DNA of 64,000 bases, from positions 26,429,852-26,493,851 of the forward strand of contig OX243827.1 of the NCBI GenBank assembly GCA_945859605.1. Reading direction: 5' to 3'. Below the pieces are notes generated by a model. It was not told where the DNA came from. It ran no database searches and worked only from the letters and a program-made list of their open reading frames with translations. A program made the translations under genes and the position numbers. Source of the stretch: Lumbricus rubellus. Its lineage: Eukaryota > Annelida > Clitellata > Crassiclitellata > Lumbricidae. This document shows positions 35,453 to 46,312 of the stretch, piece after piece (positions within the stretch are counted from its first letter, which is position 1; the number at the start of each line of letters is the position of its first letter).

Positions 35453-36732
35453 GGCTGAAAAAATAACAGACGTTTATTTTACCGACGTGGTATTATATTT
35501 ACCAGGAACATGTAATTTGCAGCTTCTTCGTAACACACTTCAATGGAAGACTCCAAGGTTCCAACACGAACCCTGAGTCCGTAGACAGGGTCAATACAAA
35601 TACAAAGTCTCGCTTACAAAGTGCCATTTTGCACAAGTAGAATTTGCACGTAATTAACACTAAATTCAATTAGCACCCAATTTATACATTCTTAGACAGT
35701 CAGCCCACCTTCAATTTACCTTATTTTAATTCTTGAAGACTAGGCTAAATTTAAAACTTTAGGTTTAGCTCAATATACGTCGATGGTTTAGCCTGGGTTT
35801 AGCGCTTTTACAATCCTTGGCGCTCATATTAATCCACGGCCGAAGAGATAATTAATATTATGATTACTGAGGCTGTAATTTTACAGGTAGCGACATCTGT
35901 CATACGACAGAATAATTACTGTGGAGCAACGATTTATACATTCATAATGTCGCCAAAATTAGGCAATTGGTTTATCGTTTATGAGCTTATCTATATAAAT
36001 AAAAATGTAATTGCGTTTGTGTCCTCCTCAAGGATCTCGGAAAGTTGTTGACAGATTGTTTTCAACCTTTCACCAAAACGTTCCGTTCGAATAGGCTACG
36101 CTACGCGGAAATTTTCATAATTCTTTTTGTGAAAGAGGGGAGATATGGGGGATTGAATGGATGGTTGGATGCTCTTTTCAGCCACAGCAACGCGTGGCCG
36201 GGTACGCTAGTATTTTAATAAATATAAGCTGAAAAACAAGTAGGCTGATTTATAGGCTACATTTGCAGGTTCAACTTGGAAAAACTCGGATACTATTATT
36301 GAAACGAGCCATTAACTTATTGCACAGAAGTCAATCGTCAGGCCATTATTATTATTAGGCCTATCACAAAGTGTATTAAGGGCCTATTTGCTGTTCAATG
36401 TTCATGCATGGTAGGCTATTTTCCAGCTCTTTCCGTTGAAGGTTATGTAGGCCCCTATGTATGTATAATGCACATTTATTTTATAGCGCCTTACAATAAC
36501 CTCACGAAGGCGCTTACCGTTGGAGGTATCTTGACATAATTAAAGATCTTTGATTTTTTTATTACGTACACTGTCAGAGGAGTAGTGGTCGTATTTGACG
36601 ATTTTGTGTACAAGTGCGCATATGGCAGGGAGGGAGTGGTCTAGCCAGGGGAGTGGTCTAGCCAGATGGAGTGGTCTAGACGAAAATTGTGTAGGCCTAG
36701 CCTAACTAGCCTAAGCGTAGGCCTACGCAACG
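35453..36732. other. presumed NDC80 promoter side; no second gene recognised
   Basis: No coding exon is seen. Three copies of GGAGTGGTCTAGCCAG lie near 36633-36680. A conserved dispersed phrase, GCAACGCGTGGCCGGGTACGC, at 36188-36208 recurs near 43137 and (inverted) 44585. Confidence 0.4.
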
Positions 36733-36740
36733 GGTGAGAA

Positions 36741-37051
36741 CATAGGCGTACGAGGCGGGGGTGCAGGGGGGCAATTGCCCCCCCCCCCAAATTCGGGCAA
36801 TTTTTGGTGGTTTTTTCTGGCAAAAAGTCGCGGACGACTAAAAAAAAAAGGTCGTCAAGTTTCGGGCAAGTCTGGTTTTTCGGGCAAAAAAGTCGCGGAC
36901 GACTAAAAAAAAAAAAGGTCGTCAAGTTTCGGGCAAATCTGGTTTTTCGGGCAAAAATAGTCGCGGACGACCAACTTTTTGGCCGGATAAATTTTTCGGG
37001 CAGAAGTTCAATCTTTGCCCCCCCACTTCTGAAACCTCCCGTACGCCTATG
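36741..37051. mobile_element. hAT-type MITE (CATAGGCGTACG ends)
   Basis: Starts CATAGGCGTACGAGG and ends CCCGTACGCCTATG. Perfect 8-bp duplication GGTGAGAA at 36733-36740 and 37052-37059. The interior has four repeats of a TTCGGGCAA...GTCGCGGACGAC phrase and a poly-C tract. Confidence 0.88.
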
Positions 37052-37059
37052 GGTGAGAA

Positions 37060-37783
37060 TCGCCTGGGGGTTGTGAGAGTTCAAGCCCCAGTCTTACATA
37101 ATTAGGCTATAGTAAAGTCCTCATTGCACACCCAAATAAGACTCCCATAGAAGTCTATATAAAATCAAGATGGAACTGACAATGTCAGAGTGTGAACAGT
37201 GCTTCAGGTTTTATCAGAATGATGCGTTAAATTTCTCGAAGCCTTCTTAGAACTGTCCCAAACAGACGAAGTTCGGTCGGCATCACTCCTTAATCGTAGC
37301 ATGGTATAAATAATTAATTTGTTTTATTAGACCCAGTGGCGTCTACCAATGGGGGAGTTGGGAGAACGTTCTCCCACGGTCTCTGAAAGTGGGGGTTTGA
37401 CGTTTTCTGGCGTAAATTGGGGGGTGGGGGTTAGCTAAATTCTTATTAAATAAGGGACTGGAATACGAAAATTATTTGGGCATATAGGCCTTTTTGTACA
37501 TAATTTATGGATCGAAAACCCATGTTTCTTCGAACTAACGAACCCACGGTTCGCTTGAAGTCACATATTTGGTAGGGGGTACGACAACTCGTAGACATTA
37601 GTGTCAGTCAGGTCTCTAGCTGGCATGCACGGGTGGAACACACTCATTCGGAATTGACCTCCTATCACTTATCACGCTTACCGACGGAGCTAAGACGAAA
37701 CCCACGTAGCCATGGCAGGTGATGAAGGCAAGATAATTAATTATTGGAACGGTTGCGCAGGAAGAATCGAACGACTCGTCAGA
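37060..37783. other. noncoding
   Basis: Includes a single transposon-like end CAGTGGCGTCTACCAATGGG near 37335, whose inverted counterpart type occurs near 48770-48790. Confidence 0.4.
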
Positions 37784-38403
37784 CACTTGCTCAGTGGCGT
37801 AACAGCCATGTAACGAAGGTGGACAAAATCCACGGCCCCCCGAGACCCAAGGGGCCCCCAAGCTTAATATTAGTAAAAAAAGTTTCATGTACTTTTTCCG
37901 TTTTATAGTTAGTTTCAGATTGTTGAGTCTGACCACATGTAGGCCTATAGTCTGGATACGACGGATATGATAAATGATAGGCCTACGCATGTGTGGTGTC
38001 TGTCGAAACTGTATGGGTCATCGGATGTGAGAGCATTTGACCCGTAGTAGACATCAACACTTAGTTGTACGTTAGGGCATGGAGGTCTGGATATAACTGG
38101 AGCAAGAGGTTGGCCGAGGTCAAAAGTTTCAATTTCGCAAAGAGGCCCCTGCATTCATCCAGCACTGCAGCAGTCCTGCCTTGGCTCAAGCTATCACAGG
38201 CAATCTCAGTGTGCATCTGGCTGTGGTTGCACTCAGTTAAGACTATATGTAAGAATTCAGTGTCATTCTGTTCTATTATATTATCTGTGGAAGTAGATTT
38301 AGATGTCAGTTTAAAGCAAGTGTTTTAGTGTATATAGAATTCTACGTTTACTGAATTGCAAGTGTTTTGAGTCAAATTTAGTGTATATAGAATTCTACGT
38401 TTA

Positions 38404-38632
38404 CTGTTTAACTCCATTCTGAACTGCAGACAATCTTTGGATTATTCGAAAATGGTGAATAAGTGTGCAGGATTTGGCTGTCGAAGTGGCTATCGTGATT
38501 GTATAATGTATATAGGCTAGAATTCTACGTTTACTGTTTAACTCCATTCTGAACTGCAGACAATCTTTGGATTATTCGAAAATGGTGAATAAGTGTGCAG
38601 GATTTGGCTGTCGAAGTGGCTATCGTGATTGT
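38404..38632 (+). repeat. tandem duplication at the start of the THAP gene
   Basis: A segment of about 100 bp including the ATG (38452 and 38582) is present twice, separated by a short spacer. Confidence 0.85.
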
Positions 38633-39360
38633 TCAATGTTCAGGTTTCGGATGTAATGGAGACAAAATAACATTCCATTCTTTCCCAATCAGTAATGATG
38701 AACTATGTCAGAAATGGGTTCGTGCTAATCCTCGGGAAGGGTATACTCCGACCAAACATTCCAGGTTGTGTTCACTACATTTCCAGTCAAGTGATTTTAT
38801 CGAGGAACCGCAAGACAAAAATGTTACCAGAAGGAAGAAGTCTGAATCCTCTGCAAAACCCTTCAGAAGGTACCTGAAAGAAGATGCCATTCCGTCTATC
38901 TTCCCTAATGCACCAACTTATCTGTCAAAAACATGCGCTTTGCCCAGATCAACGTCTAGAGCCACAACATCAAGCCACTCTCAGTTAGAGGAGAAGAGAC
39001 TTGACAGTCTGGAGCAGTGCTTCTTGGAGAAAGATAACATTTCTGGACTCACAATACCAGAACTTAAGGAACGACTGCAATCAGAGACTACTGCACCTGA
39101 GGACTTTAACATCTGCATTATTGACCAATTACTCCTTGTGTATCTGATCAAGGTGACAGTGGATGTACCTAAAATAACAGGGAGCATTGTTGTCAGAAGT
39201 GATTCCACCATGGCTGTCACAGTGGATGAGAAAGTTGTTCCAGCAACCCAGTTACACGATCTGGTTAAGGTTTCACTCCGGTGTATGTCGCAACTTGTGA
39301 ATTTGATGGCCCGTATGAAGGCATGGATCCGAGTAGTTGGTTGGCAAGTGGTTGTGTGAA
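38582..39360 (+). pseudogene. THAP zinc-finger protein fragment (P-element-transposase-like)
   Basis: An open frame (from 38595) encodes a THAP C2CH zinc finger: CSGFGC, HSFP, the invariant W in KWVRANP, then LCSLHF. It is followed by an AIPSIFPN tail and a segment with LKERLQSETTAPEDF as found after the THAP domain in P-element-like transposases. The upstream ATG (38582) starts MVNKCAGFGC in a different frame and stops after 24 codons, so the beginning appears frameshifted. The frame ends at 39357-39359 in a GTGTGAATGTGG repeat. The catalytic part is absent. It lies inside the hAT element and may have been captured by it, or be an older nested insertion. Confidence 0.7.
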
Positions 39361-39540
39361 TGTGGAAGTTGGTTGTGTGATTGCAATGGCAGGTGTTGTG
39401 TGTGAATGTGGTAGTTGGTGTTGTGATTGCAATAGTAGGTGTTGTGTGTGAATGTGGCAGTTGGTAGGCAAGTGGTTGTATATGCAATATGCATGGCTGT
39501 GGTAGTTGATAATTTAATTTAGATAATCTTCAAGGACATA

Positions 39541-40298
39541 CAGTAGTGGCCATATTATTACGGACAAGGCTAAAAAACACTTATTTTTTACATTTTGCAC
39601 TTATTTTATGCAATCAAATGACTGAGAACCTCATATGGCATGGCTTGGCATGGCAACTGCAAGGCATGGCAACTGCAAGGCATGGCATGGTATGGCATGG
39701 CAAGGCATGGTATGGCCTTGCATGGCATGGTATGGTATGGCCTAGCATGGCATGGCATGACATGGCAAGATATGGCTTGGCAAGGCATGGCATGTCATGG
39801 CATGGCAGGGCAGTGCCACGCCATACCATGCCTCGCCATGCCATGGCAAGGCATGGTATGCATGGCATGGCCCTGCCATACTATGCTTGCCATGCCATGC
39901 CTTGCCAAGCCATGCCTTACCTTGCCATGCCTTACCATGCCATGCCTTGCCATACCATGCCTTGCCAAGCCATGCCTTGCCTTACCATGCCTGTTCATAC
40001 AAGCCATGCCATGCCATACCATGCCTGCCATGCCATACCATGGCTTGCCATGCCACGCCTTGCCATACTTTGCCATGCCATGCCTTGCCATGCCGTACCA
40101 TACCATGCCATGCCTTGCCATGCCATGCCATACCACACCTTGCCATGGCTTGCCATGCCATGCCATACCATGCCTTGCCTTGCCATGCCTTGCGATGCCT
40201 TGTCATGCCATATGTTCTGTCCTTTGATTGTATAAAATAGTGCGAAATGTGAAAATAACTAGTTTTTTGCCTTGTCCATAATAATATGGCCCCTACTG
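39541..40298. mobile_element. Tc1/mariner-type MITE, second copy (GGCAT pentamers)
   Basis: CAGTAGTGGCCATATTATTA end, inverted at the right as CCATAATAATATGGCCCCTACTG, with TA on both sides (39539-39540, 40299-40300). The interior pentamers switch from GGCAT to ATGCC near 39810-39850. Nested in the hAT element. Confidence 0.85.
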
Positions 40299-40719
40299 TA
40301 TACAGATACTTTAAGATAGTTAACAGCCAACTTATATTATACTTCTCTTACCTCAACTCAAAATTGCTACATATTTGCATGTTTTATCTATCTAAATAAG
40401 CAATTTGGTATTCTAGCTTAATGTATTTGTTCATGAACGCCACTTATAGCCTCACCCGAATGCATGGCGATGCTGCTGAACTACTGCTACAGTTGGCCTC
40501 ATCACGAAACGGCTGTTTTCACCCTTTCAATCCAGGGATAATATATAGGATTCCATGGTTAGGGTATACGTTCATCATTGGAGGCCATGGGTTCATCCTA
40601 ATGCCCGACCAGAGGTGCGTACATCACTTAATTAATGGTCCTTATCCGAAAAGTCAATTCCAGCGCCAAGGAATTATGCTTGAAATAATATCTGCTTTCT
40701 TTTCCGCTCCCTCTGATGC

Positions 40720-40905
40720 TAGCTGTCTGTGTGTGTCTGTCTATCTGTCTGTCTCTCTCTGTGTGTCAGACACGCACAGAGAGAGATAGGCCGCTAGAGA
40801 GATAGGTCTGTGTTTCACTGTTTGTCTTTCTCTCACTCTCTCTCTCTCTCGCTCTCTGTGTGCGTGCAATGTGTGCCTGTCTTTGTCCGTGTCTCTGTCG
40901 ATGTC
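40720..40905. repeat. CT/GT-rich simple repeats
   Basis: TCTGTCTGTCTCTCTCTGTGTG and CTCTCTCTC runs. Confidence 0.75.
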
Positions 40906-41074
40906 TCTATACGAGCCAAGTGTTGAAGTGACTGATACACTGCACATTGCAATGTTCATTCCTTCGCGCTCATAATAACAGTCACTGCATTCATTCATTT
41001 ACTTTGATCTGGATCATCACTATATTGCGGTGCGTAAACGAAAATAATCATCATAATTATAAGATGAATAGGCT

Positions 41075-41311
41075 ATGATGAAACGAAAATACAGTTCTGG
41101 CAGTCAGAAACGAGCAGAGAAAAATGGAAAAATTGAGGCTGCTATGGTTGACACTCCCTCCATCAATTGGTTTTTTAAGATGCAAGTTCTTAATGCCGAT
41201 ATACCGGCAGCTGCAGCTATTTCGGAGAATGCAGAGGAGGAAGTAGATGTTATTCCAGTTTGTTCCGAAGTGCCGACAACTTCCAAGGAGAAAAGACATT
41301 ACCATAGGTGA
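41075..41311 (+). pseudogene. hAT transposase N-terminal remnant
   Basis: Begins MMKRKYSSGSQKRAEKNGK and then SINWFFK, like the basic start of ZMYM1-type hAT transposases. It runs out at 41309-41311. Confidence 0.5.
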
Positions 41312-41398
41312 GGAAAGTGACATTGCCTCCAGTTCTTCTAGCTCAGACTATGACTTATTTAAGCTGGACCGATCTTTCCCAACTGATCAAAAACTTTC

Positions 41399-41580
41399 TT
41401 GGACATACTGAAACTCATACTGAGCTGTAACATCACGTCGCCAATACCTGAATTGGCTACTGCCTGTGTGATCTTTGTCACTCTCCCAGTCACCGTCGCC
41501 AGTGCAGAGCGAACAGTAAGGCTAGAAAGCCAAATTCACGAAGTGACTCTACGAAGGACTACAGACCACAGTGAGTCTAC
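41399..41580 (+). pseudogene. hAT C-terminal dimerisation remnant
   Basis: Reads ELATACVIFVTLPVTVASAE followed by R; LPVTVASAER is a signature of the hAT dimerisation domain. The reading frame then degenerates. Confidence 0.65.
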
Positions 41581-42462
41581 ATTACAGACACGTGTTGTAT
41601 GCGTGGACCTTTGTATGGTGTATATATACAAATATATATATATGCCTATATATTTATTTATAATATATCTGGTGTGCGTGCGTGTGTGTATTATATAGGC
41701 CTAACAGGCGCTCTTGTTTTAAAATAGCCATCTCATTGTTTTCACTGTTTACTGTTTAGTCCTGTTAATGTATAGGGGCTCCGAGCTGAGATTGTCCACG
41801 GGCCCCCGGCTCAGTTGTTACGCCACTGCACTTGCTGTGCATGTATAGGGTGGGTACCTCAGTCTTCGGACATGCAGTGGTCCCTTAATTCTGTTGAAGT
41901 AGCCTAAGCCTAAGCCTAGGCTAATGCACCTAATAACAGATGTTTCCTATTAGATTCCAAGCCAGCAGATCTCTGAAATGGATAATAGCAGCTCTCATGT
42001 AAAACAGTCTTTCTATGCTAGAGCTAGAGTGCTAGAAGCGATATGATAGTCATTATAGGTCTACTATAATAGACAACCGAATTTGACTGTTTCTGTGTTA
42101 AGTTTTTCTTATTTCGCAAAGAGTTGCATCGACATGAGCAAGGGCTTTCAACAACTAAAGGTCTGCCTACACACAGAAGTAGGCCTACTATTTAGAATTG
42201 GAATTCTTAACATCGCGCTTATAGCCTAATTAAGCGCATGGACGGAGACTTAAGGGGGAGGACGGAGATGTTTATGTCACCCCAATGTTTCATAAAATTA
42301 ATATCATTATAATTTACTACAGTGTTATCCACTAAGCGTGTTTAATCTATAATGACAATTTATTTATTAGTCTAAGCGGTACACAAAAGTAAACTGCATT
42401 TTTTGAACACGGGTTGCCGCTTGGCACAGTTGTAGTTGGGACCCAAGAGAACATTTTAAGAT

Positions 42463-43145
42463 CGGGAGCCAACCGAAATTTCCCTTAGAATTCAAGATGG
42501 CGGCTTTTTTCAAAATGGCGGTCTGAGGCTAAGAAATTCTTATAAATCATCGTATCATCTCGTGTCTGGTGTCGTTTCTATATATTTCTGACTTGAATAA
42601 CACGAATCTAATGTCAAAATCAACATTAGACATCAAAATTAAGCCAAAAGAAGTATTTTTACATTAAAAAACAGCAAAATTGCTATTAAATGTATTAAAT
42701 ATAGTTCTTCATTTTCATTGCTTGTTTTCCAATTTTCTTCTGGTATATTCATTCATAGGTCTGGGTGTTTTCTCAAAGTTTTGATTATTTTGCATCGGAA
42801 CCATTGGGAATTATTCTTAGAACTCAAAATGGCGGCTTCTTAAAAATGGAGTCCTGCGTCAAAGACATTCATACAAATTGTCAAGACATGTCACGTTTAG
42901 TGTCGTTTACATATATACTTTTCGACTCGAAGAACACCAGTCTAAGGTCAAAATCATTATAGGACATCAATATAAAACCAATATGATCAATGTTTTGCAA
43001 AACAGGAAAAAGTTTTGCAAAACAGCAAAACTGTTTTTATAAAAACAAAATATTTCTTTTTTGTTCGTTGCTTTTCTTCGATTTCTCGTGGCATCCTTCC
43101 TCGTGTATCTGGGTGGTTCTTGCAATTCTATTATCCCGGGCAACG
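42463..43145. repeat. diverged tandem repeat ending in a CGGGCAACGCCGGG motif
   Basis: Two ~300-bp units (around CTTAGAATTCAAGATGGCGG at 42485 and CTTAGAACTCAAAATGGCGG at 42817) are recognisably related. They end at CGGGCAACGCCGGGTACC, a dispersed motif also at 36188 and 44585. Confidence 0.6.
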
Positions 43146-43159
43146 CCGGGTACCCCAGC

Positions 43160-43336
43160 TAGTACAATATATATGGAATATATATTGTATATGATATATA
43201 TGGAATATATCATATATAAATATGATATATGTGATATGATATAAACGTTATGATATATATGATAAGATATAGGATATATATATATATATATGATTTATAC
43301 AATATATATATATATATATATATATCTTATATATGT

Positions 43337-43373
<37 letters not shown>

Positions 43374-43420
43374 TATTTATGCTATATATCGGTTATATAT
43401 ATATACGATACATCGATATA

Positions 43421-43458
<38 letters not shown>

Positions 43459-43731
43459 ACATATGATATACATAATATATACACATGATATATATATATA
43501 TATATATCATATATTTATGATATATTTGAAATATATATATATATTATATGACACATATCATATATGATATACATCATTTATGATATATATGATATATATA
43601 TCATATATAGATGTATATGCTATATATATATATATATATATGATATACATTATATATTGTATCATATGATTATATGATATATATGATATATAATTATATG
43701 ATATTATACACATTATATATTTGAGATATTT

Positions 43732-43769
<38 letters not shown>

Positions 43770-43935
43770 CATATGTATCATATACAAATGATAAATATGA
43801 TATATATCGTTTATGTATATCATATGTATGAAATATATGAATATGATATATATGTGATATATATCATATATGTGATACATATATGATATTTATAAATGAT
43901 ATATAAGACTTATATATGATATATATCATAAATTG
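43160..43935. repeat. long (AT)n/TGATATAT microsatellite
   Basis: About 775 bp almost entirely of TATATA and GATATATA words; potential for hairpins. The Tyr/Ile-rich frame here is not a gene. Confidence 0.95.
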
Positions 43936-44029
43936 AGTAATGTTGTTTGGTGAAAATAAATGTTGAACTGTGTCTGATATTCACTGAAATTTAATTCTGA
44001 TCTGGAGGAGTTGGCACGGAAAATAAATC

Positions 44030-44390
44030 TGAGTGGTAAAGGTTAAGATGGCAGCTTAAAATCTTACCAAGACACTGGGGAAATTCAAATAAGTTAAACA
44101 ACTATAGGAGTATTAGATGTCTTTATTGAAGTCTTAAACCATCTCTTTCAACAATGAAATTATGAGAAATTTTTCGACATGACGGCTTAAAGTGTTACCA
44201 TTAAGCCTATATATACATGCCAGTGCGAAAATTTGAAATAGCCCTACTTTAACAATAATGCAGGGGACAGTTTTTGAAGTCTCAAACCATGACTATCAGC
44301 ACTGAAATGATGAACAATTTCATTAAAATGACAGCCTAATATTCTACCATTGCAGTGTGTAAATAACAGGAAAATTCATACCGTTTTCAA
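44030..44390. repeat. ~120-bp tandem repeats
   Basis: Three diverged units marked by ATGGCAGCTTAAAATCTTACCA, ATGACGGCTTAAAGTGTTACCA and ATGACAGCCTAATATTCTACCA. Confidence 0.65.
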
Positions 44391-45189
44391 CATTAGGGAA
44401 GGGAACATCCTCCCAAACGCTTTCCGCTGCGTCGATCGTCCTTCGACCGCTCGTTTGCCCCCCTCCCCCAACCCCCAGGACTAAGTCTCCGTCTATGTTT
44501 AGGCGCAATATTTAATTTCGGCTACTGCAGTAACAGGATATTTCGCCGTGGTGAGTTTTGATATTTATAATAATTACTAGCTGTACCCGGCCACGCGTTG
44601 CTGTGGCAGAAAACACTCCACCTCCCCTCTCCCTCCAGTGATGCCACAGCTGGGTTTTTTCCACTAGATCTGGTTTTTTGCCTTCGTCTAGGTTTCTGGG
44701 GTTTTTTGGGCAAAATCTGGGTTTATTTTGGCGAGCTGAAATTTTGTACTTGCAACACATGAAAATTCTGTGAAATTCAATGCAAAATGATTGTGATACA
44801 TAATTTTTCCACTAATTTTGATTTTAAACTCCACAATCAAGATCTCACGTTGTCAATTCACAAATATTTATAACCTGAAAAATAGCTCTGCACTGAAATA
44901 AACCATTTTGACATATCAAAATAGTTCAGGTCACACCTCTCTCCTTGTTAAGCTTATCGTCAGTATGGATGCCGAGTATCTGACAACTTTAACAATTGAT
45001 ATTTTTAAAGTTGTAATTACATTTTATTCGACTCTTTCGACGAACATTTTGTTAACCCTCATAAGAACAAGGAATAAACAACTTAATTTGAATAAAGGGG
45101 TATAAAAAAGCTCATATGAATAGTCTGGGTTTTTCTGGGGTTTTTTCTGAAGGAAATATGGGTTTATTTCTGAAATCCCAGTGGCAACA

Positions 45190-45250
45190 CTGTCCCCCTC
45201 CCCCTCCCCCTCCCCTCTCTCCCCTCCCCTCCCCCTCCCCCTCCCTCACA
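45190..45250. repeat. C/T simple repeat (CCCCTCC)n
   Basis: Pyrimidine-only run of about 60 bp. Confidence 0.85.
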
Positions 45251-45281
45251 CCGTCCCTTCCTGAGAGCGGTGAAAGGCCGC

Positions 45282-45570
45282 ATACGACTCGCTTATGACG
45301 TCACGGCATGCGACCTCATTCATGTTTCGTCTGGTCGCTGTCACTGTGAAGGCATTTCTGAAATCTGGCAACGTGCGGTCTTGTTGAATTTGCAAATGGC
45401 GGTCGAACGGATTGCAAAGTTAACTTTATTATGCGACTCGCTTATGACGTCACGGCACGCGACCTCATTCATGTTTCTTCTGGTCGCTGTCACTGTGAAG
45501 GCGTTTCTGAAATCTGGCAACGTGCGGTCTTGTTGAATTTGCAAATGGCGGTCGAACGGATATCAAAGTT
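45282..45570. repeat. ~150-bp direct tandem duplication
   Basis: CGACTCGCTTATGACGTCAC starts each copy (45286 and 45435) and the units are about 95 percent identical through GGCGGTCGAACGGAT. Confidence 0.9.
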
Positions 45571-45991
45571 CACTTTTTGTGGAAAAGGTTGCGTTTTTTC
45601 GGGAAAAAAGCATAATACAACACGGTTCTATTGGAATGGAAGGTTTTGTAAAATTTTCGAAACAATCTTTCCGTTTGTTTCCGAGAACACTCTTAACAAA
45701 CTATTGGAAAGTTTCATTTTTATTTATATAGATAGAAGATTATACAACGTTTCTACTTGCCTATTAAGCATACCATTTTAGGTCTATTTGGCCATAGGTA
45801 TATAGAGCTGTGCCATATAGACATATTTCGTCTTGATTTTGCTTAGGTCAAAATGCTCCTAAAGTCCCTGTTCTTTACTCAAACATTTACGTTTGAAGTT
45901 CATCACAGAAATTAAAAGGTAGGGAATAAATTATTATGACACGCTATCGGTCAATTGCAGTCTCTTACAGTGGCCATCCATATAAAAACGT

Positions 45992-46225
45992 CATAGGCGT
46001 ACGAGGCGGGGGTGCAGGGGGGGGCAAATGCCCTCCCAAATTCGGGCAAGTTTGGTGGTTTTTTCGGGCAAAAAACCCCCGATGACTAAAAAAAGGTCGT
46101 CAACTTTCGGGCAAACTGGGTTTTTCGGGCAAACACAGACCCCAACTTTTTCACGGATGTATTTTTCGGGCAGAAGTTCAATCTTTGCCCCCCCCCCCCC
46201 TGCTGAAATCTCCCGTATGCCTATG
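45992..46225. mobile_element. hAT-type MITE (CATAGGCGTACG ends)
   Basis: Same family as 36741-37051, with ends CATAGGCGTACGAGG and CCCGTATGCCTATG. Flanks AAAAACGT and AATTACGT match at 6 of 8 bases. Confidence 0.8.
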
Positions 46226-46312
46226 AATTACGTATACGCAGATAATCGTATTTTCGATCCCTCCCCACGCGCATCCGTGCATTTTGTTGACACCCCTATC
46301 CTATTAATGTAT

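Larger units (their letters stand above)
37792..41828 (+). mobile_element. hAT transposon, 4.0 kb, with perfect 8-bp target duplication
   Basis: Inverted ends CAGTGGCGTAACA and TGTTACGCCACTG. CACTTGCT occurs immediately outside both ends (37784-37791 and 41829-41836), diagnostic for hAT. Inside are a THAP-domain gene fragment (38582-39360), a nested Tc1/mariner-type MITE (39541-40298), and N- and C-terminal remnants of a hAT transposase (41075-41311, 41399-41580). The transposase centre is missing, so the element is not autonomous. Confidence 0.85.

Noticed and set aside
36641..37084. 147-codon minus-strand frame and a 90-codon plus frame
   Set aside because: Both lie within a hAT MITE with exact ends and target duplication; the frames follow its internal repeats.
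43250..43567. Tyr/Ile-rich open frame
   Set aside because: Translation of the AT microsatellite.
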